This document shows, one piece after another, positions 1-9,028 of a stretch of DNA of 64,000 nucleotides (position 1 is its first letter; every line of letters starts with the position of its first letter). The translations under genes and the position numbers were made by a program. The notes below the pieces were generated by a model that saw only the letters and a program-made list of their open reading frames with translations, made no database searches and was not told the DNA's origin. Source of the stretch: Oscillatoria acuminata PCC 6304 (lineage in GTDB: Bacteria; Cyanobacteriota; Cyanobacteriia; Cyanobacteriales; Laspinemataceae); NCBI RefSeq assembly GCF_000317105.1, contig NC_019693.1, positions 6,325,227-6,389,226 on the forward strand. Reading direction: 5' to 3'.

Positions 1-1423
1 AACTGCTATAAGTACGACTATCCAGAAAGCGTAGCTTCACCTCTTGGACGGATAATGCTTCTAATGCTTCCCCTAACATGGCGATTAATTCCGGGGAAGA
101 AAACTGTCGGATTCGGGAAATTCTCTCCTGAGTTTGCGTGAATTTCCGCAACCATAATAACTTGAACGCTGCCAGCAAATCTGCTTTAGTTTCAGCAGTT
201 GGGGGTAAACTGGGCGCTTCTGAAACATCGATCGCAGGTTCGGAGGAATGGGAGGATTGCTGATCCAGAACTTGGGTATATGCTACATCAATATAGTCCT
301 GGCGATCGCGCATTAGTTCTAACTTGTGGTCCTGAAATAACTGGCGTCCCAACATCAAGACATTTCGGGGACGAGTTTTCCCCCCAGGAAACTTATCCTC
401 TAACTTTTCTCGGTTGAGGGGATACAAATTAGAAGGGGGTTGGGTGGCAGATTGACGATGCAAAATGGACAAACGACTCGCCCAAAGTGCCTCCCCTTGA
501 TAGAGACTAATTTGTTTGAGGAGAACAACCGCATCGAGTCGGTCCCTATCCGTTGCTTGGATGCGAAAGGCATTTTGTTTCCAAGTATCAGTAATGATGC
601 TAATCATTACCAGAAAGTTTTTTAATTTTTGGGTATGAATGACAGAGTTTACCCCAAATAAACTGGGTAAATCAATCAATCCATCTGGCAATCTGGCAAT
701 ATTATCTAATTGGTCAAAACAGAGAACAATCGGCAGAGTTTCAGCGGAAATTCTGCCAAAGTTGGCGAGGATTTTTTGGGCCGCATCTTCGCTATCGATG
801 GAATGCTGCACTCGGAGGATTTTGAGACTTTCTTCATCTAAATCATCCCCGCGTAACCACTCGCAGGCGAGGTTAGAAAATTTAGGATTGGTCAAGTCAT
901 AGAGGACGCCAAAAAACTCATTGGCATTATAAATTCCCGTGGGATAGTTATCTCGGAGATTCCGGATAAAAACCTGGCGATCGCCGCGAATCATATCCAT
1001 GATACTGCGATGCTCAAATTCCGATAACCCTTTCAACCACAAAATTAATTGGGAATCTTGTTCTCCCTCGGGAACTTCCAATAAACTATCCACCGTGTAC
1101 CGGAGAATATGCCGCCAAATATAGTCACTGGCGGTAAAGGGTTCGATATAAACAAAAAAGGCTTTGCGATTGAGAATCCGCTTGATTCTGCCTAATAAAT
1201 AGGACTTGCCGGACCCGGTTTCTCCTTCTAGTAAAACGGTGCGAGTGCGATGGTCCTCGGCCACCTGATTGAGTAGGGTTTCGATTTGGGCAATGGCCTC
1301 TTGGTGAATGGAATCAACGGTAAAAGCCGGATTTTGTTTTTCCTGCCAAAAGTTGCCAGACCAAAAGGTTTCCGCATCAAAAGGATTCGGTTCACGCTGA
1401 ATGATTTGTTCGAGTGTTGCCAT
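1..1423 (-). CDS. AAA-type P-loop ATPase, C-terminus beyond window edge
   Basis: Reading the minus strand from the ATG at 1423 gives an uninterrupted frame of 474 codons that runs off the left edge, so the gene is partial. Near residues 67-74 there is a Walker A loop, GETGSGKS. A Walker B-like stretch, LPIVLCFDQLDN, follows near 230-241. This layout is that of an AAA_16/STAND-like ATP-binding protein. No signal peptide or membrane segment is seen. It lies 100 bp downstream of, and on the same strand as, the gene at 1524-2378, so the two are probably co-transcribed. The ribosome binding site is weak. What the ATPase acts on cannot be told from the sequence. The frame and Walker A are seen directly; the family assignment is inferred. 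Confidence 0.85.
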   Translation of the reverse strand, partial: MATLEQIIQREPNPFDAETFWSGNFWQEKQNPAFTVDSIHQEAIAQIETLLNQVAEDHRTRTVLLEGETGSGKSYLLGRIKRILNRKAFFVYIEPFTASDYIWRHILRYTVDSLLEVPEGEQDSQLILWLKGLSEFEHRSIMDMIRGDRQVFIRNLRDNYPTGIYNANEFFGVLYDLTNPKFSNLACEWLRGDDLDEESLKILRVQHSIDSEDAAQKILANFGRISAETLPIVLCFDQLDNIARLPDGLIDLPSLFGVNSVIHTQKLKNFLVMISIITDTWKQNAFRIQATDRDRLDAVVLLKQISLYQGEALWASRLSILHRQSATQPPSNLYPLNREKLEDKFPGGKTRPRNVLMLGRQLFQDHKLELMRDRQDYIDVAYTQVLDQQSSHSSEPAIDVSEAPSLPPTAETKADLLAAFKLLWLRKFTQTQERISRIRQFSSPELIAMLGEALEALSVQEVKLRFLDSRTYSS

Positions 1424-1443
1424 AAGAGTTTCTTTGCGTAAGT

Positions 1444-1482
1444 TGTCATGGGTCATGGGTCATTAGTCATTGGTCATTAGTG
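1444..1482. repeat. Short GTCATT-type direct repeats
   Basis: A run of imperfect short direct repeats built on GTCATGG/GTCATTA/GTCATTG fills most of the gap between the two minus-strand genes. Similar GTCATT runs are common between cyanobacterial genes. No function can be assigned. Confidence 0.5.
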
Positions 1483-1523
1483 GGGGTTTGTCCTCTGTTA
1501 TTTCGGATGATCTATTCCTAAAT

Positions 1524-2378
1524 TTATTGAATAACAATAATAAAAAACAAAGGGCCGCCGATATCTTGGGGAATCCCCAATTCAATTTGGTCCGGACTGT
1601 AAGACATGGCCTCTTGTAAAGAACTTAACTCAATGCGATCGTTCCGTTGTAGGCGATAGAGGGTACGGTCAAACTCTTCTCGGGACAAGGGCGGTTGTAA
1701 CTTTTGCCGTAGATGAAAAATCGGCAAATAGTTATCGGTTGCTAATTCCCGGTCTAACTCCTGAATGAGACGGACAATCTCATCATCGGATAAGGGTTTA
1801 GGTGCAATTACCTCCGATGATGACGGAGGGATTGTTGCGGGGGATGAATGGGGGGAAACAGACTTTTCTGGCGATCGCAACGATTTCCGCAAGAAGCGCA
1901 AATAATTCGTCAGCATATCCAAACTAACGACAGGTAACGTTCCACTGGGATTGTACTCTTCCCGGAGATATTCCTGTCCTCGGGCTGTCAACCAGACCTC
2001 GGTAATTTGGGTTTTTTCCGCCTTAATTAACCCCTTTTCTGCTAACCCTTGAATCACAGATTGCCGGGTTGCTGCCCCTAGGTTGGTTTGTGCCGGAGTG
2101 ATGGTAGACTCAGCACAAGCCGTTAGGATGGCCACTTCTGCCTTGGCGATCGGCAATCGGGTGGGGTCGAGTTGCAGCAGTGACTTTCCTGCCGGAGAAA
2201 TCGCAAAGGCCAAAATCTCCTCGGCATATCCGACTAACTCGCGATCGGCGAGGGTACGACAGAGGCTATCGCGTTCTGCCGCCTTGGTTTTCGGATTCGG
2301 TTTAATCTGCGTGATGGCTGCCCGATAATCGGGAGACCCTAGTAAATCTAGCAGAAACTTGAGCTCCTGCACTTCCAT
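1524..2378 (-). CDS. Conserved cyanobacterial-type protein, possible winged helix, partner of the ATPase
   Basis: A 284-residue soluble protein that I do not recognise as a named family. Its centre (about residues 95-140) reads like a winged-helix fold: helices ending in TRQSVIQGLAEKGLIKAEK, then a beta wing and a helix. A Pro/Ser-rich linker (about 175-195) leads to a C-terminal segment (200-270) that looks like a second small helical or winged-helix domain. The start is the ATG at 2378. It precedes the P-loop ATPase gene by 100 bp on the same strand, so a two-gene unit of DNA-binding-like protein plus ATPase is plausible. The coding frame is solid; the winged-helix reading is inference from sequence pattern only. 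Confidence 0.7.
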   Translation of the reverse strand: MEVQELKFLLDLLGSPDYRAAITQIKPNPKTKAAERDSLCRTLADRELVGYAEEILAFAISPAGKSLLQLDPTRLPIAKAEVAILTACAESTITPAQTNLGAATRQSVIQGLAEKGLIKAEKTQITEVWLTARGQEYLREEYNPSGTLPVVSLDMLTNYLRFLRKSLRSPEKSVSPHSSPATIPPSSSEVIAPKPLSDDEIVRLIQELDRELATDNYLPIFHLRQKLQPPLSREEFDRTLYRLQRNDRIELSSLQEAMSYSPDQIELGIPQDIGGPLFFIIVIQ

Positions 2379-2970
2379 TTGCTCCCCCTAACTGGATTGG
2401 CAACGACAATAAAGGACAAAACGTCTAATACCAGTTTAAATTGCAAGGAGACCCAGAAAACTCCGAGAATGGCCTTGGCGATCGCCTCCCAGGGGACATG
2501 GCCGCCTGGAACCCTTACCTGTTCAATCATCCCATTGAAACCGCCTATCATGTCAACCTAGACCCAAAGTCAGCGATCGCCCCATCGGGTCCAAATTTTC
2601 ACTATTTACACTAAAATACCAGGAATAGCCGCTTTCTTTAAGAGGTTCATTCATGAATATAACCCTTAATTTTCTAAATTTTATGGGTATTTTTCTCTGA
2701 CTCGCCTCGTTGCAACCCCTGGGGCAAAATGTCAGATTGAAACCCGTCAGTATCCAGCCATCTCCGAATTTGAACCGCTTTGAACCGCACTGAGGTGATG
2801 GTAGTTTTCTATACTCCACTTGATTGTTGGCAGTACCATTTTCACACCCCTATCAACCCTAGCTCTAGTTGATCATGAGTGCGGTTAATGTGCTGGATTA
2901 ACGGCTTTCTGAGTTGTGGCTGTGGGTAAAAAATCGGGTGGGGTGCGATAATTTTTGCAAGTTACATCGA

Positions 2971-3018
2971 AACCTCAATGTAGAGGCGATTCGCAGAGGA
3001 TGCCTCTACATTAAGGTT
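2971..3018. repeat. Inverted repeat, 17-bp arms
   Basis: Arms at 2971-2987 and 3002-3018 pair at 16 of 17 positions (AACCTCAATGTAGAGGC and its near complement) around a 14-nt loop. There is no T tract on either side, so it reads as a mobile palindromic repeat rather than a terminator. Confidence 0.6.
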
Positions 3019-3049
3019 GGCCCTTCAAAAATGCGTCAGTCCTGGAAGA

Positions 3050-3377
3050 GGGCGCATCTTAATCTTGCCTAAAAACCAGTCTGACCTCTCCCCCCGGCCC
3101 CCTCCCGACCTCTTCCTAAGGCCCTATCCTTTTAGGAGAGGGCGGTATAAGGGGATTGCAAAATATAAATCATCCAACTGTTCAACTGAAAGAAGTGTAG
3201 GGGCGCAATGCGCAGGCCCTCCGGTGGGCTTCGAGCATTGCGCCCCTACATTGACTACGAACGAACGTTAAGGAATAAATATCGTTGCTGTACGAGGGAA
3301 TAAATATCTTTCTCCCCCTTCCCTCTTAGGGAAGGGGGCTGGGGGGTTAGGTCTCTTTTCCCAATTGAAATGCTCCC
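3050..3377. repeat. Decayed composite copy of the GGGAGCATCTCAATTT-ended repeat
   Basis: The left end resembles the terminal sequence GGGAGCATCTCAATTT. The right end reads CCAATTGAAATGCTCCC, close to the inverted complement of that terminus. The interior carries the C-rich body seen in the intact copy at 27646-27789, in both orientations, plus an inserted REP palindrome. I see no clear target duplication, so this copy looks old or rearranged. Confidence 0.55.
3197..3249. repeat. REP-like palindrome with GTAG ends
   Basis: The unit starts GTAGGGGCGCAATGC and ends with the exact complement, giving perfect 15-bp arms. It matches the outer arms of one half of the REP pairs in the array at 46988-47345, so it is probably a dispersed member of that family. 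Confidence 0.7.
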
Positions 3378-3479
3378 CTCGAAAGGTTTTTGTCTGAATT
3401 ACCCAAATTAGCTTAAGCAACCCGGTTTCTAAAGTCAACAAATGCTCTTTTTTACTGTTACAGTCAGAAAAAGTTAAGG

Positions 3480-5177
3480 TTAACTGGAACTGCTGGATAT
3501 GAGTTTAGAGGGGGTACTCCGCCAGAGTAATTCTAGTTTGTTGCCGGGAATGGTTAAATATAAAACATCTCCCACCTCCAAAGAAGTTTCTAACAACTCC
3601 CATCCATGAATCGTTGCGTCTTGGGTTTGAATATATAAGGGGACAAAATCCGCTTTCATGGCTGATTCTTTGACGGTTTGATGATAAAAAGGATGGGCGG
3701 GGGTGATTAAGGTGGCGATCGCCACCCAGAGACTCCCGGCAGTCATACCATTGCCTAAAATTCGTCCCCCGATCGCAGCGGCGGCAAAGGCTGGTGCTGC
3801 CATTTCGGTGGGATTGAGCACCCGCTCAAAGTCGAATACTTGTTGTACCATTAAGGCAAAACGCGGGTCCTCACTTCGGACGACAACGGGCAGTTGCGGG
3901 ACGACGCCTTTTGCAGTTAAGGCAATTTCTAAGTTAGTCATGTCACTGCTGGTGACGGCTAACACCGCTTCGGCTTTTTCAATATTAGCGGCTTTTAAAC
4001 TGGCGGGGAGGGTGGCATCTGCCTGGATGATGGGAATTTTTAACCCTTGGGCGGTACTCAGAAAGCGGCAGTTGGGATCGCGATCAACGACGACGACATC
4101 ATATCCATTGCTATGCAGTTGCTCGATCGCCTTGATTCCGATATCTCCTAGCCCACACACAATATAATGATGGCGCTGGGGGATTTGGGGTGTATCCCAC
4201 AGTTGTCTCAATCGGCTACCTAGGATAAAATCATTGATCAGAGCATAGCAAATCCCGACTGCACCGGCCCCGACGAGCATCATCAGGGCGGTAAACAGTT
4301 TTAGGGGAACGGGAGAATGTTCCGCGACGCCTTCATTGCCTCCAGCGCCGGTAATCATGCCGACGGAGAAATACAGAGAATCAACAAAAGAGGTGTCTGT
4401 ATTAACCAAGGTATAAGTAAAAGTTGCCGTTAAAATTGTTAGTAATAAAGCTAATAGGGCGAGGGTGGTGGCTTGATTTTGCTGTTGAAATCGTCGCCAA
4501 TTGCTGAGGGATTCTTGGAATTTTCGCCCCCAGGAACGTCGATTGAGGCGTTTATTCAGTTGGGTTGCGACAATCAAGCGATCGCCCACGTCCAAGGTTC
4601 TTCCCGTCAAAACCGCAGAAACGAGGTCGATATCAGGATGTTGGGGTAAATAGTAAATCAACATCCGGCGCTGATCTTCCCATAATTCGGCTAACTTGCG
4701 CCCGTTCCAGGGATGGCGCTCATTGATGTATTCTTCATGAATCGGCCAAGTTTCATTAAACAGGGTGAGTTGTCCGATCGCCCGACTCCCCATTGCCGCA
4801 AAGGCAAAAATCGGTGCCGCCAAGGTGGAGACACTCATACTGGTATGGTGGGGTAACGTGCGATCCAAGCGATCGCCTAAACTGCCATTAAATAGCCGCG
4901 TAATAATCCGAATCTGGGGATTGAGCAATCGAGCTTGCATCAGAATGGCTAAATTCACCGCATCATCATCCGAGGCGATCGCGATCGCATCCGCATCTCG
5001 AATTCCTGCCGCGAGTAACGTTGCTGCCGACTGCGGATCTCCCACAATGATCCCTGTATCTTCTCCCGGAATCGGGCGCTCTCCCACCCCGACAACCGAT
5101 GCCCCCTGTTGTCTTAACAAGCCAAAAATTTGATACCCGGTACTCCCCAGACAGCAAACAATAATTCGCGGTTTCAT
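3480..5177 (-). CDS. RCK (TrkA-N) potassium-channel-like membrane protein
   Basis: A 565-residue protein with two TrkA-type NAD-binding RCK domains flanking a two-helix pore module. The first RCK covers about residues 3-125, followed by a TrkA_C-like segment (about 150-207). Membrane helices lie near 235-258 and 291-316 with a pore loop between them (about 265-285). The second RCK has the dinucleotide motif GLGDIG (342-347), and a second TrkA_C-like region closes the protein. The family gates K+ conductance by ligand binding to the RCK domains. The expected selectivity filter (TVGYGD-like) is replaced by ITGAGGNE (residues 275-282), so whether it conducts K+ is unclear. It starts at the ATG at 5177 and stands alone on its strand. 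Confidence 0.85.
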   Translation of the reverse strand: MKPRIIVCCLGSTGYQIFGLLRQQGASVVGVGERPIPGEDTGIIVGDPQSAATLLAAGIRDADAIAIASDDDAVNLAILMQARLLNPQIRIITRLFNGSLGDRLDRTLPHHTSMSVSTLAAPIFAFAAMGSRAIGQLTLFNETWPIHEEYINERHPWNGRKLAELWEDQRRMLIYYLPQHPDIDLVSAVLTGRTLDVGDRLIVATQLNKRLNRRSWGRKFQESLSNWRRFQQQNQATTLALLALLLTILTATFTYTLVNTDTSFVDSLYFSVGMITGAGGNEGVAEHSPVPLKLFTALMMLVGAGAVGICYALINDFILGSRLRQLWDTPQIPQRHHYIVCGLGDIGIKAIEQLHSNGYDVVVVDRDPNCRFLSTAQGLKIPIIQADATLPASLKAANIEKAEAVLAVTSSDMTNLEIALTAKGVVPQLPVVVRSEDPRFALMVQQVFDFERVLNPTEMAAPAFAAAAIGGRILGNGMTAGSLWVAIATLITPAHPFYHQTVKESAMKADFVPLYIQTQDATIHGWELLETSLEVGDVLYLTIPGNKLELLWRSTPSKLISSSSS

Positions 5178-5517
5178 GATGACCCCACCCTACGATCAGG
5201 ATTCAGAAAGAATACAGCCAAATTAGCATCAATGTCACGGACGGTAATATTTTCAGTCCCTTGGGATCTAAAAAATGTAGCGAAGGACACCGCATCTCCT
5301 TTTCGTTTCAAAAAACTATCCCACCGATGGAGATGGGCGGCGATCGCCTCAGTGGAAAGCCTGAGCCATTCCACTGAGGATACCCCGGATTGTGGGTTAA
5401 ACGCCGATAGCAATCGGCTAAAATTAAAAAGATTTTGTCGAAAATTTAGGCAGACAGATTTTTAAATCTCGGTCCTAGAACCTGTTAAATGAACCCTGAT
5501 TTGGAGAAATTACTTTG

Positions 5518-6564
5518 ATGAAATTTAGGACAATTTGGATCTTAATAAAAGAAACTTTTTCCGAGTGGCAGTTTAAAGATGTCTCTCTGTTGGCTGGTTC
5601 ATTAGCCTATTATACAATATTTTCCTTGGCTCCGCTTCTAGTGCTGGCTATCACCATTGTCGGGACATTTTTTGGGGAAGAAGAAGTCAAAGCCCGAATT
5701 GTAGAAGAATTGCAAAATGCCCTCGGGTCTCAACCGGCACAAGCGATCGAAGTAGCGATCGCGAATACCCAAGAACCGGAATCAAGCCAAGGCTTTTTTG
5801 GACTTCCGTTTAATATCGCCATTCTTGTCTTTGCCGCTTCTAACATTTTTGCTCAAATTCAGATGGCTCTCGACCGGATTTGGGACGTGAAACCCGACCC
5901 CGGGCGCAACATCTTTCACTTTATTCGCAAACGGCTTTTGTCTTTTGTGATGATGCTGACTATCTCGTTGTTGGGAGTCGGATATTTTGTGGTAGATAAC
6001 GTCGTCACTTGGTTTCTGGTGAATAATCAAAATATATTACCAGCGGTTCGATGGATTTGGAGAGGGGTTGATTTGGGATTGTTTTTAGCCGTGGTTACCT
6101 TGCTGGTGGCGTTAATTTATAACATTTTGCCCGATGCCCGAGTCACCTGGCGCGATGCCTTTGTGGGAGCAATGGTGACAGCGGTGTTGTTTGCGATCGG
6201 TCAGTTTTTGTTTGGCATCTTTTTAGAGCAAACTGACATAGGTTCGACTTATGGCGTGGCGGGTTCTATGGTGATTATTATTAGCTGGGTGTATTACGCA
6301 GCCCATATCCTGTTGTTCGGGGCGGAGTTTACCCAAGTTTATGCGCGCAGACATGGGCAGCAGATTGTCCCCTCAGCCTTTGCCGTCTGCATTTCTGGCA
6401 ATCCCCAAGGGCGACGATCGCCATCAGAAGACGCGGAAGAGTCTCCCCGGGACTCAGGGGACAGTCGCCGAGGGCGAAATTCTGCGGGGTTACCCTCTAA
6501 AATGTGGCAACAATGTATCCGGGGGTTTCGGCGTTTGACAGGTTCCAGGCGCAGAAGGCGATAA
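5518..6564 (+). CDS. YihY/BrkB family inner-membrane protein
   Basis: A 348-residue polytopic membrane protein with the typical BrkB/YihY opening: a short cytoplasmic helix followed by LAGSLAYYTIFSLAPLLVLA. Roughly six hydrophobic segments end near residue 270. The C-terminal 70 residues are cytoplasmic, basic and low-complexity. I prefer the ATG at 5518 to the adjacent TTG at 5515, with GGAG at 5503-5506 as the ribosome binding site. Older literature called this family ribonuclease BN by mistake; its real role is unknown. It converges with the TPR gene on the other strand. Confidence 0.9.
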   Translation: MKFRTIWILIKETFSEWQFKDVSLLAGSLAYYTIFSLAPLLVLAITIVGTFFGEEEVKARIVEELQNALGSQPAQAIEVAIANTQEPESSQGFFGLPFNIAILVFAASNIFAQIQMALDRIWDVKPDPGRNIFHFIRKRLLSFVMMLTISLLGVGYFVVDNVVTWFLVNNQNILPAVRWIWRGVDLGLFLAVVTLLVALIYNILPDARVTWRDAFVGAMVTAVLFAIGQFLFGIFLEQTDIGSTYGVAGSMVIIISWVYYAAHILLFGAEFTQVYARRHGQQIVPSAFAVCISGNPQGRRSPSEDAEESPRDSGDSRRGRNSAGLPSKMWQQCIRGFRRLTGSRRRRR

Positions 6565-6657
6565 CCTGAGTTATAACGGCGAGATGGAATATCCGCGATC
6601 GCCTCCGATTCATCCGAATTAGCGGCGATCGCCCGCTTGATTCCAGTTCCTAGGCAA

Positions 6658-7710
6658 CTACTTTGCCACAGTTGCCGATAACCATTCCAGGGCCCCGGCT
6701 GTTTTGTGCCATGCCCATAGCGCCGTAACTGCATAAGAAACAGCCTCACTTTCATCCCCCCACCCGATTAAACTCGGGAGTTGTTTCGGCATCTTTTTCT
6801 TTTCCAAAAGATAATCGGGAACATATTTATTACTCTCTAACGCTTGTTGTAACTCCTGATTCGTCTGTTCGGTTGCGCCATCCTTTTGAAACAACCATAA
6901 AGCGCGGGAATAGGTCCAGGAAGCCGAAGATTCATCTTTATATTGTTGGAAGAGATTGGCGACAGCCTCTGATGCACCTTCCTCCAACAGGCAAGGGAGC
7001 AACATATAACGGATGCCTTGGTTATCATTGGGGTTGAGGCGTAACATCTCCTGATAATGGGCGATCGCCTCTTCGGTTTCCCCCAACTGCAAACAACATT
7101 CCGCCAGACCCTGCCGCGCCCGCATATAGGGACGAGTCTCAGTCATTCCCCAAAAATATCCAGCCTGTTCTACAAAGAATTCTGGACCTAAAGCTCGTTC
7201 ACCCGCCTGTACCCCTTGCTCATAAAACGCTTTGGCTTCCTTCAGGGTTTTAGCCGACTCTTGGGCTAATAGCACATAAGCATCCGCACAATCTGGACAA
7301 ATCTTTAATGCTCGCTTTGCTAATTGGACTCGCTTCTTCCCTGGAACCGACCAAGCCTCATACATGATATCTTGTGCCTTCTCCATCGGGGTTTCCTCCT
7401 CGGGAGGAGTGAGTGGTTGTCCAGAAGTGAGAGCTTCCTGGAGAAAAGCATTCGCTTCTTCGATGGACTCAAACTCATTTTCCTCCAAGAGTTTCTGAAT
7501 CTGCCGCATCATCTTTTCCATCCCTTGGAGACTGCCAACATTGGGTAATTCAAATCCTTGGATTGCTGGAGGTTCGGCGCTTTTAGTGCTTTTGGTACTT
7601 TTAGTGCTTTTGGTACTTTTAGTGCTTTTGGTACTTTTAGTGCTTTTGGCAGCACTCGGGGTTGTTTTCTCTGTGGTTTTTTTGGTTTTTCTCGGTTTCT
7701 TCTCAGTCAT
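6658..7710 (-). CDS. ST7-like tetratricopeptide-repeat protein
   Basis: A 350-residue soluble protein. The N-terminus (1-45) is a basic low-complexity tail with about seven tandem STK triplets coded by an 18-bp DNA repeat. After a short helical region come TPR-like helices, with clear repeats near 135-165 and 200-235 (LAECCLQLGETEEAIAHYQEMLRLNPND). The central part, with its EAWSVPGKKRVQLAKRAL and cysteine-bearing helix, resembles the bacterial ST7-like group. TPRs mediate protein-protein contacts; the partner is unknown. It starts at the ATG at 7710 and is monocistronic as far as can be seen. Confidence 0.8.
   Translation of the reverse strand: MTEKKPRKTKKTTEKTTPSAAKSTKSTKSTKSTKSTKSTKSTKSAEPPAIQGFELPNVGSLQGMEKMMRQIQKLLEENEFESIEEANAFLQEALTSGQPLTPPEEETPMEKAQDIMYEAWSVPGKKRVQLAKRALKICPDCADAYVLLAQESAKTLKEAKAFYEQGVQAGERALGPEFFVEQAGYFWGMTETRPYMRARQGLAECCLQLGETEEAIAHYQEMLRLNPNDNQGIRYMLLPCLLEEGASEAVANLFQQYKDESSASWTYSRALWLFQKDGATEQTNQELQQALESNKYVPDYLLEKKKMPKQLPSLIGWGDESEAVSYAVTALWAWHKTAGALEWLSATVAK
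7579..7649. repeat. 18-bp coding minisatellite (STK repeats)
   Basis: Close to four tandem copies of an 18-bp unit (CTTTTAGTGCTTTTGGTA on the plus strand) lie within the 5' end of the TPR gene. The unit is a multiple of three, so copy-number changes would keep the frame and lengthen or shorten a Ser-Thr-Lys tail. Confidence 0.85.
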
Positions 7711-8091
7711 GGTAGGTCTCCTGGGGTTTATTCACTACAATTTATCTTAGCAGGAGTGGAAAACAGCGCGATCGCCACCACTCCCCCTGCGGTTTCCCAG
7801 GGGTTAACTCTAGCCAACACAAGCTACACTTAAAAGAATCAGACCTGAGCATCAAGGCAGGATAGAGGGAATCAGAACATGGATGTCTTCCCCTTTTTTT
7901 GGGGCTTCCCTCCCTCATTCTAGTCCAAAACCGATGCACTCGATGGACGATTTAGCAGCTTGTACCGGGCTTAAACCTGGCCACGAGTTGCACCTCGCCC
8001 GGACGATTCCCTAGCCGTAAATATTGGATTTAAAACTGTTCTAAGGAATCGACTCTCAACTCTAAACTTTAGAATAAATTAGAGGAAAATA
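7711..8091. other. Divergent intergenic region
   Basis: The region separates the minus-strand TPR gene from the plus-strand ferredoxin-MBL gene, so promoters for both should lie here. No gene, strong hairpin or clear operator was seen. Confidence 0.5.
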
Positions 8092-8967
8092 ATGGCTAAT
8101 CAACAATTGCGACGACCTGAAAATGTTAGCGGGGATTTTTATGTAGATACCACCTGCATTGATTGTGATACTTGCCGCTGGATGGCTTCCGATATCTTTC
8201 ACCGTGAGAATGAGCAATCAGCAGTTTATCAGCAACCCCAAACTGAAGCCGAACGCTTGGAGGCTTTACAGGCGCTTTTAGCCTGTCCTACCGCTTCGAT
8301 TGGGACGGTAGATAAACCCAAAGATATCAAACAAGCCCAAGAGAGTTTTCCTTTGTTGATTGACCACAATATTTATCATTGTGGTTATCATGCGGAAAGT
8401 TCTTTTGGAGCCGCAAGTTATTTAATTCATAGACCCGAGGGAAATATTTTAGTAGATTCCCCTCGCTTTTCTCCGCCTTTAGTTAAAAAATTAGAATCAA
8501 TGGGAGGGGTTCGTTATTTGTATTTAACCCATCAGGATGATGTGGCGGATCATCAGAAATATGCTGAACATTTCGGCTGCGATCGCATCCTACATCATGA
8601 TGAAATCAATCCCCGGACTCGGGATGTGGAAATTCAGCTCACCGGCTATGAGCCAATTGAACTGGAATCCGACATGGTAATTATTCCCGTTCCCGGACAT
8701 ACCAAAGGTCATACGGTGTTGCTCTATCAAAACCAATTTCTATTTACGGGAGATTGTTTAGCTTGGTCCGATCGACTGAATCAATTGATTGCCTTTCGCG
8801 ATGCCTGTTGGTATTCTTGGCCGGAATTAATTAAATCCATGCACAAGTTAACAAACTATTCCTTTGAGTGGGTCCTGCCCGGGCATGGTCGCCGTTATCA
8901 TGCAGAAAATTCCCAGCAAATGCAGGAGGAACTCCAACACTGCCTAACTTGGATGGAAACCCAATGA
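8092..8967 (+). CDS. Ferredoxin-MBL fold metallo-hydrolase fusion
   Basis: A 291-residue protein. Residues 1-75 form a ferredoxin-like module with Cys22-x2-Cys25-x2-Cys28 and a distant Cys-Pro at 65, the pattern for one Fe-S cluster. Residues 95-285 are a metallo-beta-lactamase fold. Metal-site motifs are THQDDVADH (146-154), PGHTKGHT, FTGDCLAW and PGHGRRYH. The first motif departs from canonical THxHxDH, with Asp at the second His position and two extra residues. Fusions of this kind are known from cyanobacteria and plants, with no settled substrate. GAGG upstream supports the ATG at 8092. Confidence 0.88.
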   Translation: MANQQLRRPENVSGDFYVDTTCIDCDTCRWMASDIFHRENEQSAVYQQPQTEAERLEALQALLACPTASIGTVDKPKDIKQAQESFPLLIDHNIYHCGYHAESSFGAASYLIHRPEGNILVDSPRFSPPLVKKLESMGGVRYLYLTHQDDVADHQKYAEHFGCDRILHHDEINPRTRDVEIQLTGYEPIELESDMVIIPVPGHTKGHTVLLYQNQFLFTGDCLAWSDRLNQLIAFRDACWYSWPELIKSMHKLTNYSFEWVLPGHGRRYHAENSQQMQEELQHCLTWMETQ

Positions 8968-9028
8968 TAACCGGGCCCTTTCAGTCATTATCGAATGAAA
9001 GTAATATCAAGTCCGGTGAATTAACCTA

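Larger units (their letters stand above)
2379..3479. other. Gene-free intergenic stretch with nested repeats
   Basis: I see no convincing gene here. The small open frames are low-complexity or antisense to repeats. The stretch holds a hairpin (2971-3018), a decayed copy of the dispersed C/T-rich repeat (3050-3377) and, inside that, a REP-like palindrome (3197-3249). Confidence 0.6.

Noticed and set aside
5174-5413. 79-codon frame overlapping the start of the RCK channel gene by ATGA
   Set aside because: The overlap suggests coupling, but the start is TTG without a ribosome binding site and the sequence resembles no family. Conservation would be needed to accept it.
7541-7833. Plus-strand frames rich in Leu/Val or Phe/Gly opposite the TPR gene
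   Set aside because: They are the complement of the STK minisatellite of the real gene.
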